DNA from: Zelopaecilomyces penicillatus
Lineage: Eukaryota; Ascomycota; Sordariomycetes; Hypocreales; Pseudodiploosporaceae
Direction of reading: 5' to 3'
NCBI GenBank assembly: GCA_005765155.1
Contig: VCCP01000003.1
Coordinates: 4,154,001 to 4,218,000, forward strand
Length of the DNA stretch: 64,000 nt
A program made the translations under genes and the position numbers. Shown one piece after another: positions 48,165 through 60,000 of the stretch (position 1 is the stretch's first letter; each line of letters starts with the position of its first letter). The notes beneath the pieces were generated by a model. It was given only the letters and a program-made list of their open reading frames with translations. It was not told where the DNA came from and did no database searches.

Positions 48165-51100
48165 CTACCCCCCTAATGCTATTCCTTCGTGACTATGCGA
48201 CTTCCACATGTATCGTCGTAGATACGCTCTCTTCATCCACTTCCAACCCTCAGCTCCGATGATGAACACGGTCACTGCGACGAAGACGACTGCCCATTCC
48301 CACGTGATTCCCGTATGCAAAAATACAACATGATTAAGGACAGGGATGTAAAGCGTTGGAAAGACGATAAAAAAGACAATGGTGATTGCAAAGAAGAGAA
48401 ACTGATTGCCCCAGAGGTGCGATGCCCATGCTTTGAACCCCTTGTGCATATCGAAAAACGAGCGTCTGAAGTCAATGAGCTCCCACGAGAAGAGGAGAAA
48501 GATCCAGGTCATGGTTGTGTAACATGTAGCCCTAGCGCGGAACACATCGTCACAAGCCTCTGAGTATTTGTTATTGCAATTTAGTCCCAGGTTACCGTTG
48601 TCGAAACCAAAAATGACTGTTGTAAAGGATCCGAGAACGCAGCATGCCATCAAGATGCCATAGACAATCATATCCAAAACAAACTCTGGTGTGAAAACGC
48701 CGTATTTTAACTAAAGAGACAATCGAGGCGTTAGCAATCATTTCCAAATGAATAATAGTTTGCATCACTCATGTATAGTCGCGGACATCATGTGGTGATT
48801 ACCTACATCTTGAGGTGGGTGATTCAAAATATCCGGGACCGCTTTCTCAAACCCTAGGCCGGTCTCAGAGAAGGCTCCGGTCCCTAGAAGCATCCAAAGA
48901 ATTTCCACAGGGGCAAGCAAGAAAACGGAAACACCAGACTCGTCCTTAAAGGCCAAGCCTGTGAGAAGTGCTATCACAAAACCAATATTTGCTGCAAGTA
49001 CATGCAGAATAAATTTCTGAATGTTGTCAAAAATACGACGACCCTCCTCGATGGCATTGAGGATGGAAGCGAAATTGTCATCAGTCAACACAATATCTGC
49101 AGACTCCTTGGCGACATCTGATCCCGAACCCATGGCAATCCCAATGTCGGCGCGCTTCAAGCTAGGGCTGTCATTCACACCGTCACCAGTCATAGCGACG
49201 TAACGGTTGCGCCGATGCAAGGCCTCAATCATGCGCACTTTGGTGCTGGGGGCACATCGGGCAACCACCAAGGGCAGTTGTGGCAATTGGTCGATCTGAT
49301 CGTCGGATAGAGCATCAAAATCCTGTGCTGCCATAGTCATGGTGCGAGATACATCAGCAGCTAACATTTGCATCTCATTAATCGATGGCAGAATACCAAC
49401 GTCAATCGCAATTGCACGAGCAGTCTGAGGATGATCCCCCGTCAGCATATGCACGACAATCCCTGCGCCTTGACACATCCGAACGCTCTCCAAAGACTCA
49501 GGGCGAGGGGGGTCATAAATGCCGACCAGTCCGCGGAAGATTAGGTTGCGCTCAAAATGATTGCGGTTCATGGCATAGCCATCGGAAAAGTCGGATTCAG
49601 ACATTGGTTGGTCAATGACCTTATGAGCAAGAGCCAGGACTCGAAGACCTTGACTAGCCAAGGCCTCCATGTTGGCAAGAATATCGGCCTTGATCGCCTC
49701 ATCGAGTAACTCGATGTTCTCGTTGACAGCGATTCTATCGCAGGTACTTATCACACGCTCAACAGCGCCCTATTTTGAATACAGTGTTAGCCCCATACAA
49801 CATACAAATTTCTCTTGCTTTCCATGGAGTTATTTTGCTTCAATGTTGTGCTTACCTTGGTGAAGACGTGAGACTTTTGGGAGGCCGTCTCTTGAAAAAT
49901 GACTGACATTTTTTTGACATCGGAGTCAAATGGAAATTCGGCAACATGCTTCCACTGACAATTGGAAGATTGCGATAATTGAATCCTATTCCAACCAAAT
50001 CGTGATGCGAATACCTCAATCGCAATCTCAGTCGGAGCACCACGTGCTGTCCATTCACTCTTCTGGCTTGACTCAACAACTGTCTCTTCTACTGTGGCGA
50101 GGTTCGCCAGAGAAGCAATATTAAGATACCATTGTAGGGCGTTCTTTGCGGACGCCTCAGCTGCCGGAATTATCGGCTCTGGAGAATGCTCTTTCTCATC
50201 AGTGTCACATGAGTCTTTCGGCTCTGTCTGGCTAAAAAAGACCTGGCCAATAGTCGGGTTGTACACGTCGTTTTGGGTTTCAACAGAGTAAGTGCCATGC
50301 CCAGGCAGCCATGCTTTACGTACGACCATTCTTCCCTGAGTAATAGTTCCAGTCTTGTCGGAGCAGACATCTGCAACAATTGTCAGAGTGGGGGTTGTAA
50401 TGTTTATGATCCATGGATAACTTACTCGTCACACCACCCAGAGCCTCCAGGCTTGAAAGGTTACGTACAATAACATGCCTCTCAAGCATCTTCTTCGTAC
50501 CTGCCGCCATAGTGACAGTAAGGACAAGTAGCAAAGATACGGGTATAGTGCCAATGGCTGTCGTGACAGCGTACAGAATGACATCGGTCCGTGTGTCAAA
50601 CTTATTAGCACCAAGCACAATGAGTGCGCATACAATTGCAAATGCGAATAGCCACAGAAATAACTGGGCAAGCTTTTTCTGTAATGGTGTTCCGACAGTA
50701 AGGCCTAGGAAATTTCCTAACCAATTGGCAATTCCCCTCATCCAGACTTTGAAATGTGGCTCTGGGGAGGAGGATCCTGTGACGATTGGCTTGCCAGCGG
50801 GTCCCGGCCCATGCAGAGCGCTGGCTATAAGCCCAATCTCTGTGTGCATACCCGTTGCAAAAACAACGCCGCGACCTCGGCCCTTGGTGATGGTTGTAGA
50901 GCTGAACACTACATTGAGGCGATCACCTGGGCCGGTTTCGTCATCAAAAGTCAATGATGAGCTTTTTGAGACAGGAACAGACTCTCCCGTGAGTAGAGCC
51001 TCATCGGCTTCAAGATTGACGGCTTCTATCAATCTAATATCGGCCGGCACAGAATCTCCCGTATTGAGGTCGACGATATCACCGGGCACAACTTCAGCGG

Positions 51101-51636
51101 TCTGTATCGTTGTTGTAATACCATCACGAAAGATGTTACAGGTGGGTGAGCCCAAGGTGCGAAGCGAGTCAATTGTCCTTTCAGCCTGGAGAGTTTGGAA
51201 ATACCCAATGAAGATATTGAGGACTATAATGCCGCCAAGAATTCCGCCCTCAATCCAGGCCTTGATCCCAAAACTAGCACCCAGGGCTAGCAACAAGACC
51301 TATAAAAATAAAACATCAGGCTAATTGTCTAGTTATAGGAAATCACAGCTGATGCCTTAAAGGAGGAGACTAACTCACCAGGGTCATGGCATTAAATATC
51401 TGCTCGAAGAATATTTTAATTGGCTGAACGCCTTTTTGTTGGTTCAACTCATTGGCTCCTAGTTCTGTAAGCCTGCGAGAAGCTTCTGCAGAACTAAGAC
51501 CACTCAATTGATCAGCGTGTAATTCATGCAACACATCGCTCGGGCTCAAACTGTGAGGTGGACGAGACAATGGCTGGTTGGACTGGCCAGAAACATGTCC
51601 TCCTAATGCAGGAGGACTAGATGTAACTTTGCCCAT
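48165..51636 (-). CDS. ENA1: ENA-type (P-IID) sodium/potassium P-type ATPase
   Basis: Five exons, 51636-51379, 51299-50426, 50370-49856, 49769-48807 and 48710-48165, giving 1051 residues. The N-terminal cation-ATPase domain has DVLHELHADQLSGLSSAEASRRLTELGANEL. TGES is at 190-193, the phosphorylated Asp is D382 in CSDKTGT (rebuilt just after intron 2), TGDHPQTA follows, and GDGVND is at 744-749. About ten membrane segments are visible. The C-terminal part (DLKYGVF..., NLGLNCNNKYSEACDDVFRARA) is characteristic of fungal ENA exporters rather than SERCA or PMR1. ENA pumps expel Na+ (or K+) at the plasma membrane under salt or alkaline stress. It ends 137 bp from PARG in a convergent arrangement. 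The upstream in-frame GTG at about 51771 was rejected in favour of the ATG before GKVTSS. Confidence 0.92.
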
Positions 51637-52806
51637 GGCTATTAGTTCGATGGTCCAGGTTAGGAAGGATGAGATGCACACATCTAGAACGCCACTGGAA
51701 ATTCGACAGACGGAGTAATTAGCAACGAACAAGAGGGCTAATTCCTTGATGGTCTTTTGGGGAAAAGCCACCGGGTCGCACTATTTATGAGAGAATAGCT
51801 AGGAAAAGCATTTCCCTTGGGAAAACAGCAGCACGACTATAGGCCGGGTGGGCGAGGTTTCAGTCGACCTGCTGAATGGTGTCTTGAAAAGTCCGAATGT
51901 CCAGTATGTAGTTTATATGCCGAATTAGGCTCAACGGAGCCAGGTTTCGCCTTTCCTCGGCCCTCTTCTCTCGGTCGGCAAACAGAGCCCGGAGAGCCAA
52001 GCCGGACCCCCACGAATCATTGACTGTTGATGCTGTCGGATCGATTGCGGCCAAAGGATAATACTGTTGACCTGCAAGGTGATTAAACAGTTACAATGCC
52101 AGGCCAGGTCTTGCTGTTCGGAGTCGCAGTTGGCAGCATTGAAGGCCGCCGCTAGGCGAAAAGAGGCAGCCAAGACGCATTCCAATGAGACAAAGCGTCA
52201 GAGACCCGTCTCATTGTCGTTGGGTCACTGCAGCGATGACGAAGGGATAACAAAGGTGCGTTTGTCTTGTTAGTCTGACAGAGACACATTTTTTTGGTTT
52301 TGGAGAAAACACCTCGGTTCTTATTCTCCAACTCTGTAGGTGTCAAACCCTCAGACCAGCGGCCGCTGAAAAACAGCACCAAGACCCATTACTAGCTCCT
52401 ACAGTGGTGTAGGCTGGCGTTCGGTGGCGTTGGTCCGAGTCACCAAACGCACCTTCCCTACTACGTAATGCCAACATGGAAAACAAATGGAAGGCGCCCT
52501 GCAGCGTTTCTGCAGCTCATCAGCGTGGCGCACAGCATTGGCAGGTGATAACCCTAGCCCTAGACATAACTAGAATGCACGCTTCACTCACTAGAGCACT
52601 CCGTCACAGCACACTAACTACAGCACACTACAGCACAGTGGTCTGTCAATGAATCCCCCCCAGCGCCTAGTCAGTCACCTATACAATTCATCGCAGCCTG
52701 TGAATCGTTGCCGCGACGCTCTACTATAAAATGCCCAGCCAATTCCTCTTTCTCTCTTGCGTTTTCATAACCAAATCCTCATACCCAGCATTAAACATCA
52801 AAGCCA
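51637..52806. promoter_or_regulatory. Upstream region of ENA ATPase and of the candidate small gene
   Basis: 1.17 kb between the ATPase start (minus) and the candidate frame at 52807 (plus). It contains a cluster of ACAGCACACTA-like words at 52600-52640 and a TATAAA box at 52725. No convincing coding frame. Confidence 0.45.
52725..52730 (+). promoter_or_regulatory. TATA box
   Basis: TATAAA followed by a CT-rich tract (TTCCTCTTTCTCTCTTG) and then an A/C-rich leader to an ATG 82 bp downstream, the standard layout of a fungal core promoter. Confidence 0.45.
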
Positions 52807-53040
52807 ATGGCATCGACTGAAGTTTTGCTCTTCCAGTCATATACAGAAAGCCCAGCAAAACCAAGCATACTATGGCGCTGTTCTTTCTTGGCAGCAGCCA
52901 CCAATTATGACAATAAACAGTATCACGACAACAACTATTATAGGCCTAAGTCGACTCCGGAATCAGTAAACCAAGACAGGAAGAATTTGTACGGTTACCA
53001 GCATAAAGCTGCTGTATGTGTGTTCCGGGCTTGCATGTAG
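52807..53040 (+). CDS. Candidate small protein gene, function unknown
   Basis: An ATG-initiated frame of 77 codons placed 77 bp after a TATAAA box and a CT-rich tract, with the ATG in CAAAGCCAATGGC context. The predicted peptide starts MASTEVLLFQSY and contains an Asn/Tyr-rich part (NYDNKQYHDNNYYRPK). A GTATGT donor-like site occurs inside the frame at about 53013, so a spliced and longer product is possible (an acceptor TAG near 53080 would continue for about 35 codons). I recognise no family, and the peptide lacks strong features. The promoter layout is the main support; it may be non-coding. Confidence 0.25.
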   Translation: MASTEVLLFQSYTESPAKPSILWRCSFLAAATNYDNKQYHDNNYYRPKSTPESVNQDRKNLYGYQHKAAVCVFRACM

Positions 53041-54750
53041 CAACGGGCTGCTTCTATTTTGCCACTCAATGATGTGTAGTGTACTGACCTGAGTAGGCAT
53101 GTCTGTCCGTCTCATATCTCGGCTACGGACCTCCGCGGAGACGACCAAGCCGGGTCTGATGCCGGTCGCCGGCACACGTTCGCCTAACGCCAATAAGTGA
53201 TATCGCCTCTCAAATGGGTGGCGCACCCTCCAACGGCAGCCTCGCATTCGCACTTCGATTTGGATCTTGATGATACCCCAGGATTCAATTTCGGTACACG
53301 GTGGAGACGAAACTTGGTGTCAACAGCACCATTGTCTCCTTCTGGTAGAACGAAAACCAGAAGTTGTCCATGAGCTGCTCATTCAGGCTACCTTGGTCAA
53401 AAGTAACATCAGTGCCCCACAAGTCATAAGCTCCATGAGTCAAGACAATCTGGCACCCTGTTCATAACTGCCTCAAGAGTCCCTGCCAACCGTGTTGGCT
53501 ACGATTAGTTCTTAGGTGAGACGAACTTATACGGCAATGATGCATGGATGGGCCACAAAACCATCTTTCTATAATACCGAGCACATACACGACGCAGTAG
53601 TTGTACAGTCTACGGATATGTACCTATTATGTGTACGAGATGTGCCAACAAGAACGAAAAAGAAGATGTCAATTCTACATACCAACGAAACACTCCAGAC
53701 AAGAGTAAATCATTGACCATGGTTCGTCGAGCTGAAGGGCGAGCCACCATGTACCACCATGGACAAAAATGCAGTGACGCAACAGCACGTGGTGGTGTGG
53801 TGGGATCACCGTACAAGCCTTTCATCTCGGCTAGGGGCCCGAACATTATATATGCCACAATGAGAATAGTGGCAGAGCCTCTCTGGCAGGTGACAACACA
53901 GCATGTGGGACTGGAAGATCGGAACGGAAACAAAACAATGACGAATCGCATTTTGCATCTCGTCCATTCAACTATTGAGGGGCGGATCTCATGACGCTTA
54001 TCACACGCATGGCTTCAATTTTCCAGCTCCAGTCAACCATGCTTTGGTTGCCTCCATAAAAGCGCAAGAAGACCTTATCAGGAGTACATTCATTTACGCT
54101 GAAGGAGAGGCCAAGTACCACGATATTAATACACGTCCTCAAAAAACAAAACTCCTAATCGCCAGCCTCATCTCCAAGACTCCCAGGACATGTCGTCTCT
54201 CCACACTTTCCTGGTTGTCCGTATCCTCTACCTCTACCTGGCAAATCACTCATCCCAAAACAATGATCATACAAGGTTCACAACACCCATTACACATGGC
54301 AACATTGCATTCCTTCCCCGTGCTGCACAATGGCAGCAGGTACATGGTGAATTGAAAGGTCCCTAGGCGCAGAATTTCAGGTTGATTGAATCTTGCTATT
54401 TGACTTTCCGAATGGCATGCTTCAATTAATCGAGTTTGGATAGGGATCAACTCTAGGTTAAGCTGAAGCATCTAGCGCAAAAGCAGAAAATCATAGCTTT
54501 CTCTGTATTATAGTAACGGCATGGTTGGAGTTTCACATCGGGGTTTCTGCAGGTGAATGTTGATAGAAGGGAAGGTCATGTATGACTAGTTCAATCTAGT
54601 TTAGGTGAGTGAGCGCATTCTCAGTTTTTACTCTGTGGATTCTTTTCTCGTGTACGGTGTTACAAGCCCATCGTCAAATGTGACACTCTGGATGTTTCTC
54701 CGTTTACGTGGCTCTTCCTGAATAAAGTCATACCCTTCCCATTTCACTAA
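53041..54750. other. Intergenic
   Basis: 1.7 kb between the candidate small gene and the 3' end of the sulfatase. Frames of up to about 120 codons occur on both strands over the same bases (53610-53994) and look random. Confidence 0.5.
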
Positions 54751-57094
54751 TTATGATGCTAAGCCTGGCGACTCATTCTTTCTGACTCTCATCCATGCCC
54801 TAGTTTGCTCAACTGGGTCACCTCCAATCATGCCTTCGTCATCAATACCTGCCCATTCTTCTCCAACGAATCGAATGGGCATACCCCAAACCGTGCCAGT
54901 CTCAGCTCGATACTGATCCCACATCTTGAGGAGCTCTGTGACAACGTCTGGATTCTCTCCCGATAGATCTTGGGTCTCCCCTAGATCTTGTGCAAGGTTA
55001 TACAGCTGCCAGTTGCCATCTCCGCGGCCACCCCACAATTCGGGTACATGGACTAACTTCCAGTTGCCCTTCCGAACTGCAGCACGACCGAATAATTCCC
55101 AGCCCATCGCATTGTCGCCATGGATTGCATCTGTTGTCTCATTATCTCCATTCCTACCCAACATGAATGAAACCTGTCTCTTGTATCAGCAAGCTCGGTA
55201 GTCGCGGTTGAGGATTTTGTCTTGAGAATTAGAAAAACATACCCATGATGTACCTCGCATAGGCGCAACCTCGTGGCCTCGGTACAAACCCCTTTTCCCA
55301 TGAGGGGCTGGATGAGTGATGCCGGCTAGCTCAAGGATAGTTGGACATAAATCCATTACACTGGAAAATGCGCGGATAACTTTGCCTCCCTGCCTCTCCT
55401 TGGCAAATTTTGGAAAGTGAATGACTTGAACATTGGATTAGCATGTTGTTGATGGAAACTAGTACCGCGTTTGAAGCCTTACCAAAGGGTACTTTAATGC
55501 CGCCCTCGGTCGTAAACATTTTAAACAGCCGAGACGGAGCAGTGGATGATTGGGCCCATTGTGTTCCGTACCACGCAAAAGAATTGGCGTTGCCAATATT
55601 TTCCAGCGAGTTATCATCTTCTTCGTATCAGAATTTGTACATTATATTGCAAATTAGATGGCCGCAGATGAAAACTTACAATAAGCGTTGATCACTCGCA
55701 TTAAGTCGGGACCCATTGTTGGTATAGCCTCGTAAGTCGCACCCTCTGCACCATTGTCACTTTGGAAAATGATCATGGTATCTGTTCCACAGTTAGAAAT
55801 TTGTAACTCTTCCAGGTCGTCAGGGAGAAGGGACATACTCTCAAACTCCCCGGTTTGCTTCAGGTACTCAACAACCTTGCCAATATTTTGATCCATGTTA
55901 TCGACCATTCCAGCGTAGCACTCCATAGCTCTAGAGGAGCATTTCCGTTCATAGTCGGTCATTTCATCCCACTCTTGTGCCCCTGGTTCGGTTACCATAT
56001 CATGGGGCTTTGTATCCTGGGATACTAAACCAAGCTCCTGCAGCTTCGCTAGACGTTGGAGGCGTAGGGCATGCGGTCCATCGTCATAAATACCTCTATA
56101 ACGCTCTCGATCGCCTTTCGAGCATTGCAACGGCCAGTGAGGAGCACTAAAAGGAAGATAGGCAAAGAAAGGCTTTGATTTGTTCTCAGTGTTCCGGTCC
56201 TTGAGATAATGGATGAGATTATCAGCGTAAAAGTCGGAGCTAAAGAACCCCTCTTCTGAATGGGATGTATTTGCTTCACTATTTGCTGTGTTAAATCATC
56301 ATGATAGCTGAACAAAGAATGCATCAAACCTACATTTCGTAACGCTTACCATCCTCTGTGTATAACGGAGGTATTCTAACAAAAAAGTTATGGTGATCCT
56401 TGCCAAACTGTGGCTCCCAGCCATAGTGATTAGATGTTCCAGGTAATAATGCAAACGATCTGTCAAAACCTCTTGCTGCAGGATTGTTCTCTGGCCGCAG
56501 CCCTAGATGCCACTTGCCACTCATTAAAGTGTGGTAGCCGTTGTCCTGCAATATTTCAGGAAGAGCTGCCACATTATGACTACGTGGGTCAGCTTTTTGC
56601 TTTTCTGGTTTTATATCCATTAAGCCTCAACATACTTGAGAAAGCCCTCATGGCCGGGGACATTCCACCGTTCAGGATCAAGTCCTTTCTGCTCGCTCAT
56701 GACACCTACTCCGGCAATGTGGTTGTCGGTCCCAGACATAAGCATTGCCCTGGTGGGGCTGCAAGCACTTGCAGTGTGATCTATATGTCAACAATGCCAT
56801 TAGATACTGCATTGAATAGGAGTCTGTTTGTTCCTCCAAGTTTGAGCAATCCATGAAAAGTGATGGCGGGAAGTCTTACAATCTGTAAAACGAGCTCCAT
56901 GCTTGGCCAGAGCATCGATATTAGGCGTGCGTATCTCACTACCAAAACATCCGATGTCGCTATAGCCAAGGTCTGCGGCAGAACAAGGTCAACATATTAG
57001 TCCTCTAGACGAAGGGTATCTTTGCCAACATGACAAAATGGGAGCTCGTACCATCAGCAAGGATGATGAGGAAGTTGGGGCGTGTAGAAGACAT
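54751..57094 (-). CDS. Arylsulfatase (S1 family, AtsA-like)
   Basis: Nine exons: 57094-57052, 56972-56880, 56780-56636, 56579-56350, 56285-55839, 55781-55680, 55617-55483, 55424-55243 and 55173-54751, giving 599 residues. The calcium-binding start LADDLGYSD (Asp14, Asp15) is rebuilt across intron 1. The sulfatase signature HTASACSPTR carries Cys52, the residue converted to formylglycine. MSGTDNHIAGVGVMSE, SGKWHLG, FQSDNGAEGATYEA and GNWKLVHVPELWG are conserved in AtsA-type enzymes. There is no signal peptide, so it is probably cytosolic and would release sulfate from sulfate esters for sulfur scavenging. The exon-6/7 acceptor is weak, but its phase and the resulting protein are good. Introns are numerous for a gene of this size. 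Confidence 0.88.
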
Positions 57095-60000
57095 TGCGGA
57101 CGCGAAAGTGTGACCAGATCGAAATAAAGTTTTCCCCCTAATGTACTAGGGACGACCAAGAAGAGGGGAATCAGAAGAATAATTGAGAACTCCAGCGACC
57201 CGGCGATGATTTAACAGCGGCAGGTTTATAATGGCAGTATGTTCGCCTACTCGCCTTCACAGGAATGCTGATTTTGATGGGAATTATCTGCGAAGCGGCA
57301 GGGGATGGGAACGTTTCGTACGGAATGTCCGACATGCAGTGCTGCAAGTGCAACCTTGGCTTTTCAGCAACCAGCTGGTGATCTGACGGCTTGGTGTTTT
57401 CAGCGGCGGACTTCGGCACCGATGCCCGCAGCCATTTGGGTTTACGAAAACCGCAGCTGAGACACAGACTTTACGAGCTAGCGGAACGTAGACCAGGACA
57501 GTGTGTCGTTGTTCCATCTCTTGTCCTCCCGCCGTGGTCCTTCAGAGAGGCTGGACTTTCCATTGGTTCTTTTCTTTTCGATTTCCATATCCACTTCAAT
57601 GGATTCCAATGCCACAAATGTCAAAGTTGGATGTGTGGTGGATATGGATACACAATGTCACAAGTCAGCGCCAAAGAAGCAATGTGTGGTGTCTGAATGG
57701 TAACGGAGGAAGTTGCCCTTTCTAGACACTTGCGAGTCATCTGCTCCTCACGGGGTCGTTGAAGAGTAATCAGATCTGGCACGAGGCTTTGCATTGAGAA
57801 ACGAATAATCAATGGTCTAGGGATGTTGCCGTGCTTTGGATAATTGCAAGAGTCAGCGATGGCGAAGTCCGGATTCGTACAGTGCGCATATCTGGAGTTG
57901 AGGTTTGGAGCAGTAGCGCCAGTGGCTGCTTCCCTAGCAAAACAAAACACGTACAGCACAGATCTCGGTAATTCCTTCCTAATTACACAGCACACCCACA
58001 CTATATATACTTTTGACGGAGTTGATGGTCCGCTACTACTAACCTGATAGTAAGGGCCTGCCAAGTAATAATAGAGGCATCGGTGATTCTTGAAGAAGAA
58101 CCTCCGTGTTCCTACTCTATCAATGTTTGTTCTTTTCGCCAAGCTGCTCTTGATAACTTGCCGGAAAAGGCACTAATAACCATGGGATCCGCTTTAAATT
58201 TACACCACCAACACCGGAAGCGCTGGTGTCCTCTGTGCTGCCTACAACTTCGCTGCGAGAAATGGCACCAACAGTAGACGTCTTGCCGCAAACCTTGCTA
58301 TGTTATAGCTACCTATGCTGTGGGGGGTTGAAATATCAGCCAGTGGGGCGATTCCGCCCCAAAACGACCCCATTCCCAGCTTTCAGCCTCCAACAAGTAT
58401 AGCATTATTGATCTAATACTTTTATCCTTGGGTGGCTTATTTACGCACTCTTTCCCTGACACAGAGACATGAATAGTCCACCAAGACTATGGGGGGTAGA
58501 TAAGGACAGCAGATCAGCTGCGCCAGTAGCAGCAACCATAGCGTTGCATCTTGACCAGGTTGCGTGCGGCTTTCGCTGTCAATGCCACCCGACCTTTGGG
58601 GTTTTGACATGAGGCGGTCTGCAAACATGCCCAACCACAACGATAACCAAGCCTTAAGGGTAGGCCTTGGGTGAAGTCTCATCACCCCCTCTCTTTTGCT
58701 TTTGGAGAGCGAGCCAAGCCCAAGCCTAATCCGTGATTTCCCGAGATTGAACTGTAGGTACGTCCACACATGATATCGGTCAACAAAGCCATTGCTAGCT
58801 ACAAAGACAGCGCTGTCGCTTTGATCTTGATAGACTGCATCTCCCCCCTCTTTTACCGAAGCTGCTTCGTGGCTGCATTTGCACTCAGCCTTGCCTTATA
58901 TATATATATTTCGTAGTGGTCCGCCGGCCGTGGTATCCACAATCGGGAGCGGCAGAGAGCGGCACGGTACGGCCAGAGAGCACCGCAGTCTGTAATTATA
59001 TAATTTACATACACATTGAATACTGAGTGGGTGGGTGTCACGGCATGATATCACCTAGAACATGTGGACAAATTACCGTCGGCCGCCAATGCGATGAGGA
59101 TTTCAAATGAATTAATGGATGCAGAATGGGTGATTGCCTTGCGGCTGCACATGCACATCATGTGCATCACACAGAGTACAACGCGCTTCCGGCGACCAAC
59201 CAATGTGCAATGTTGTCACATCGCTGCTCGCAATCAAAAAATCAGACATTTGAGACGATTGCGCCAATGGAGTGGCTTTCATTTCGCCAGTTATCTTGCC
59301 AGATGGGTTACATGATACAAACTACTTCGTTGGTGGGCCAGATCCAGATGGAGTGAGGCTATCCGATGGGAATCAGGCTGGGGAACTCCCATCCAGACAT
59401 GTAATTGGTACAGTTTTGGGTGCGATACAGTGATGCAACATATACGAGTAAGCGAAGCTGCCTCGAGTTTCACATGCGACAAAGATGCCTTCTGGAACAT
59501 CATGCTGCAATATCACCAGCATCATCACTGTTACCCCGGGTTCAAGCCGCTATCTACCCACCTGATGTTAAATCCCAGCCTCGTGCTGCAGCCTGTTATA
59601 TAGGCTCCCATGTGGTTCAAAACAAATTGTACTCGGACGATTGAATGGCAATGCCTCTTTCAGCCTGTGCCGCTGAAAATGGACATATTTTAGGCAGAGC
59701 GACCAATAGACATGATTCAAGAAGCAGCCTGATCCGAGGTATTCTAGATTCGGCAAACATGCGCAAGGCATTGGTAACACGTTGTTCTCTGTAATGTGCT
59801 TGGCTGCTTCTAGCAAATCGGAAGTCGAATCTATCATTAGCAGGTGTTTCTTTTGATGTTGAAGGCGACAGTGTCCCATGTCCTGTTTTCGTCTTTTACC
59901 GACTGACTACATCCATCCCGAGTGAAGCAAGTAAGTAGTTGACTGGCACAATCTGTTTCAAAGAGGCAAACCCTTTTATTATTATGCCAAGTTCACGAGT

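Noticed and set aside
48315..48563. Antisense frame within the last ATPase exon
   Set aside because: A shadow of the conserved ATPase coding sequence on the other strand.
51637..51771. N-terminal extension of the ENA ATPase from a GTG
   Set aside because: Nuclear genes rarely start at GTG; the ATG at 51636 precedes the expected low-complexity N-terminus.
53610..53994. Opposing frames of 113 and 121 codons
   Set aside because: Mutually antisense frames over the same bases, with no motif in either; most likely chance.
57621..58142. 173-codon minus-strand frame
   Set aside because: No recognisable domain, alternative start codon only, and competing frames on the plus strand; read as chance.
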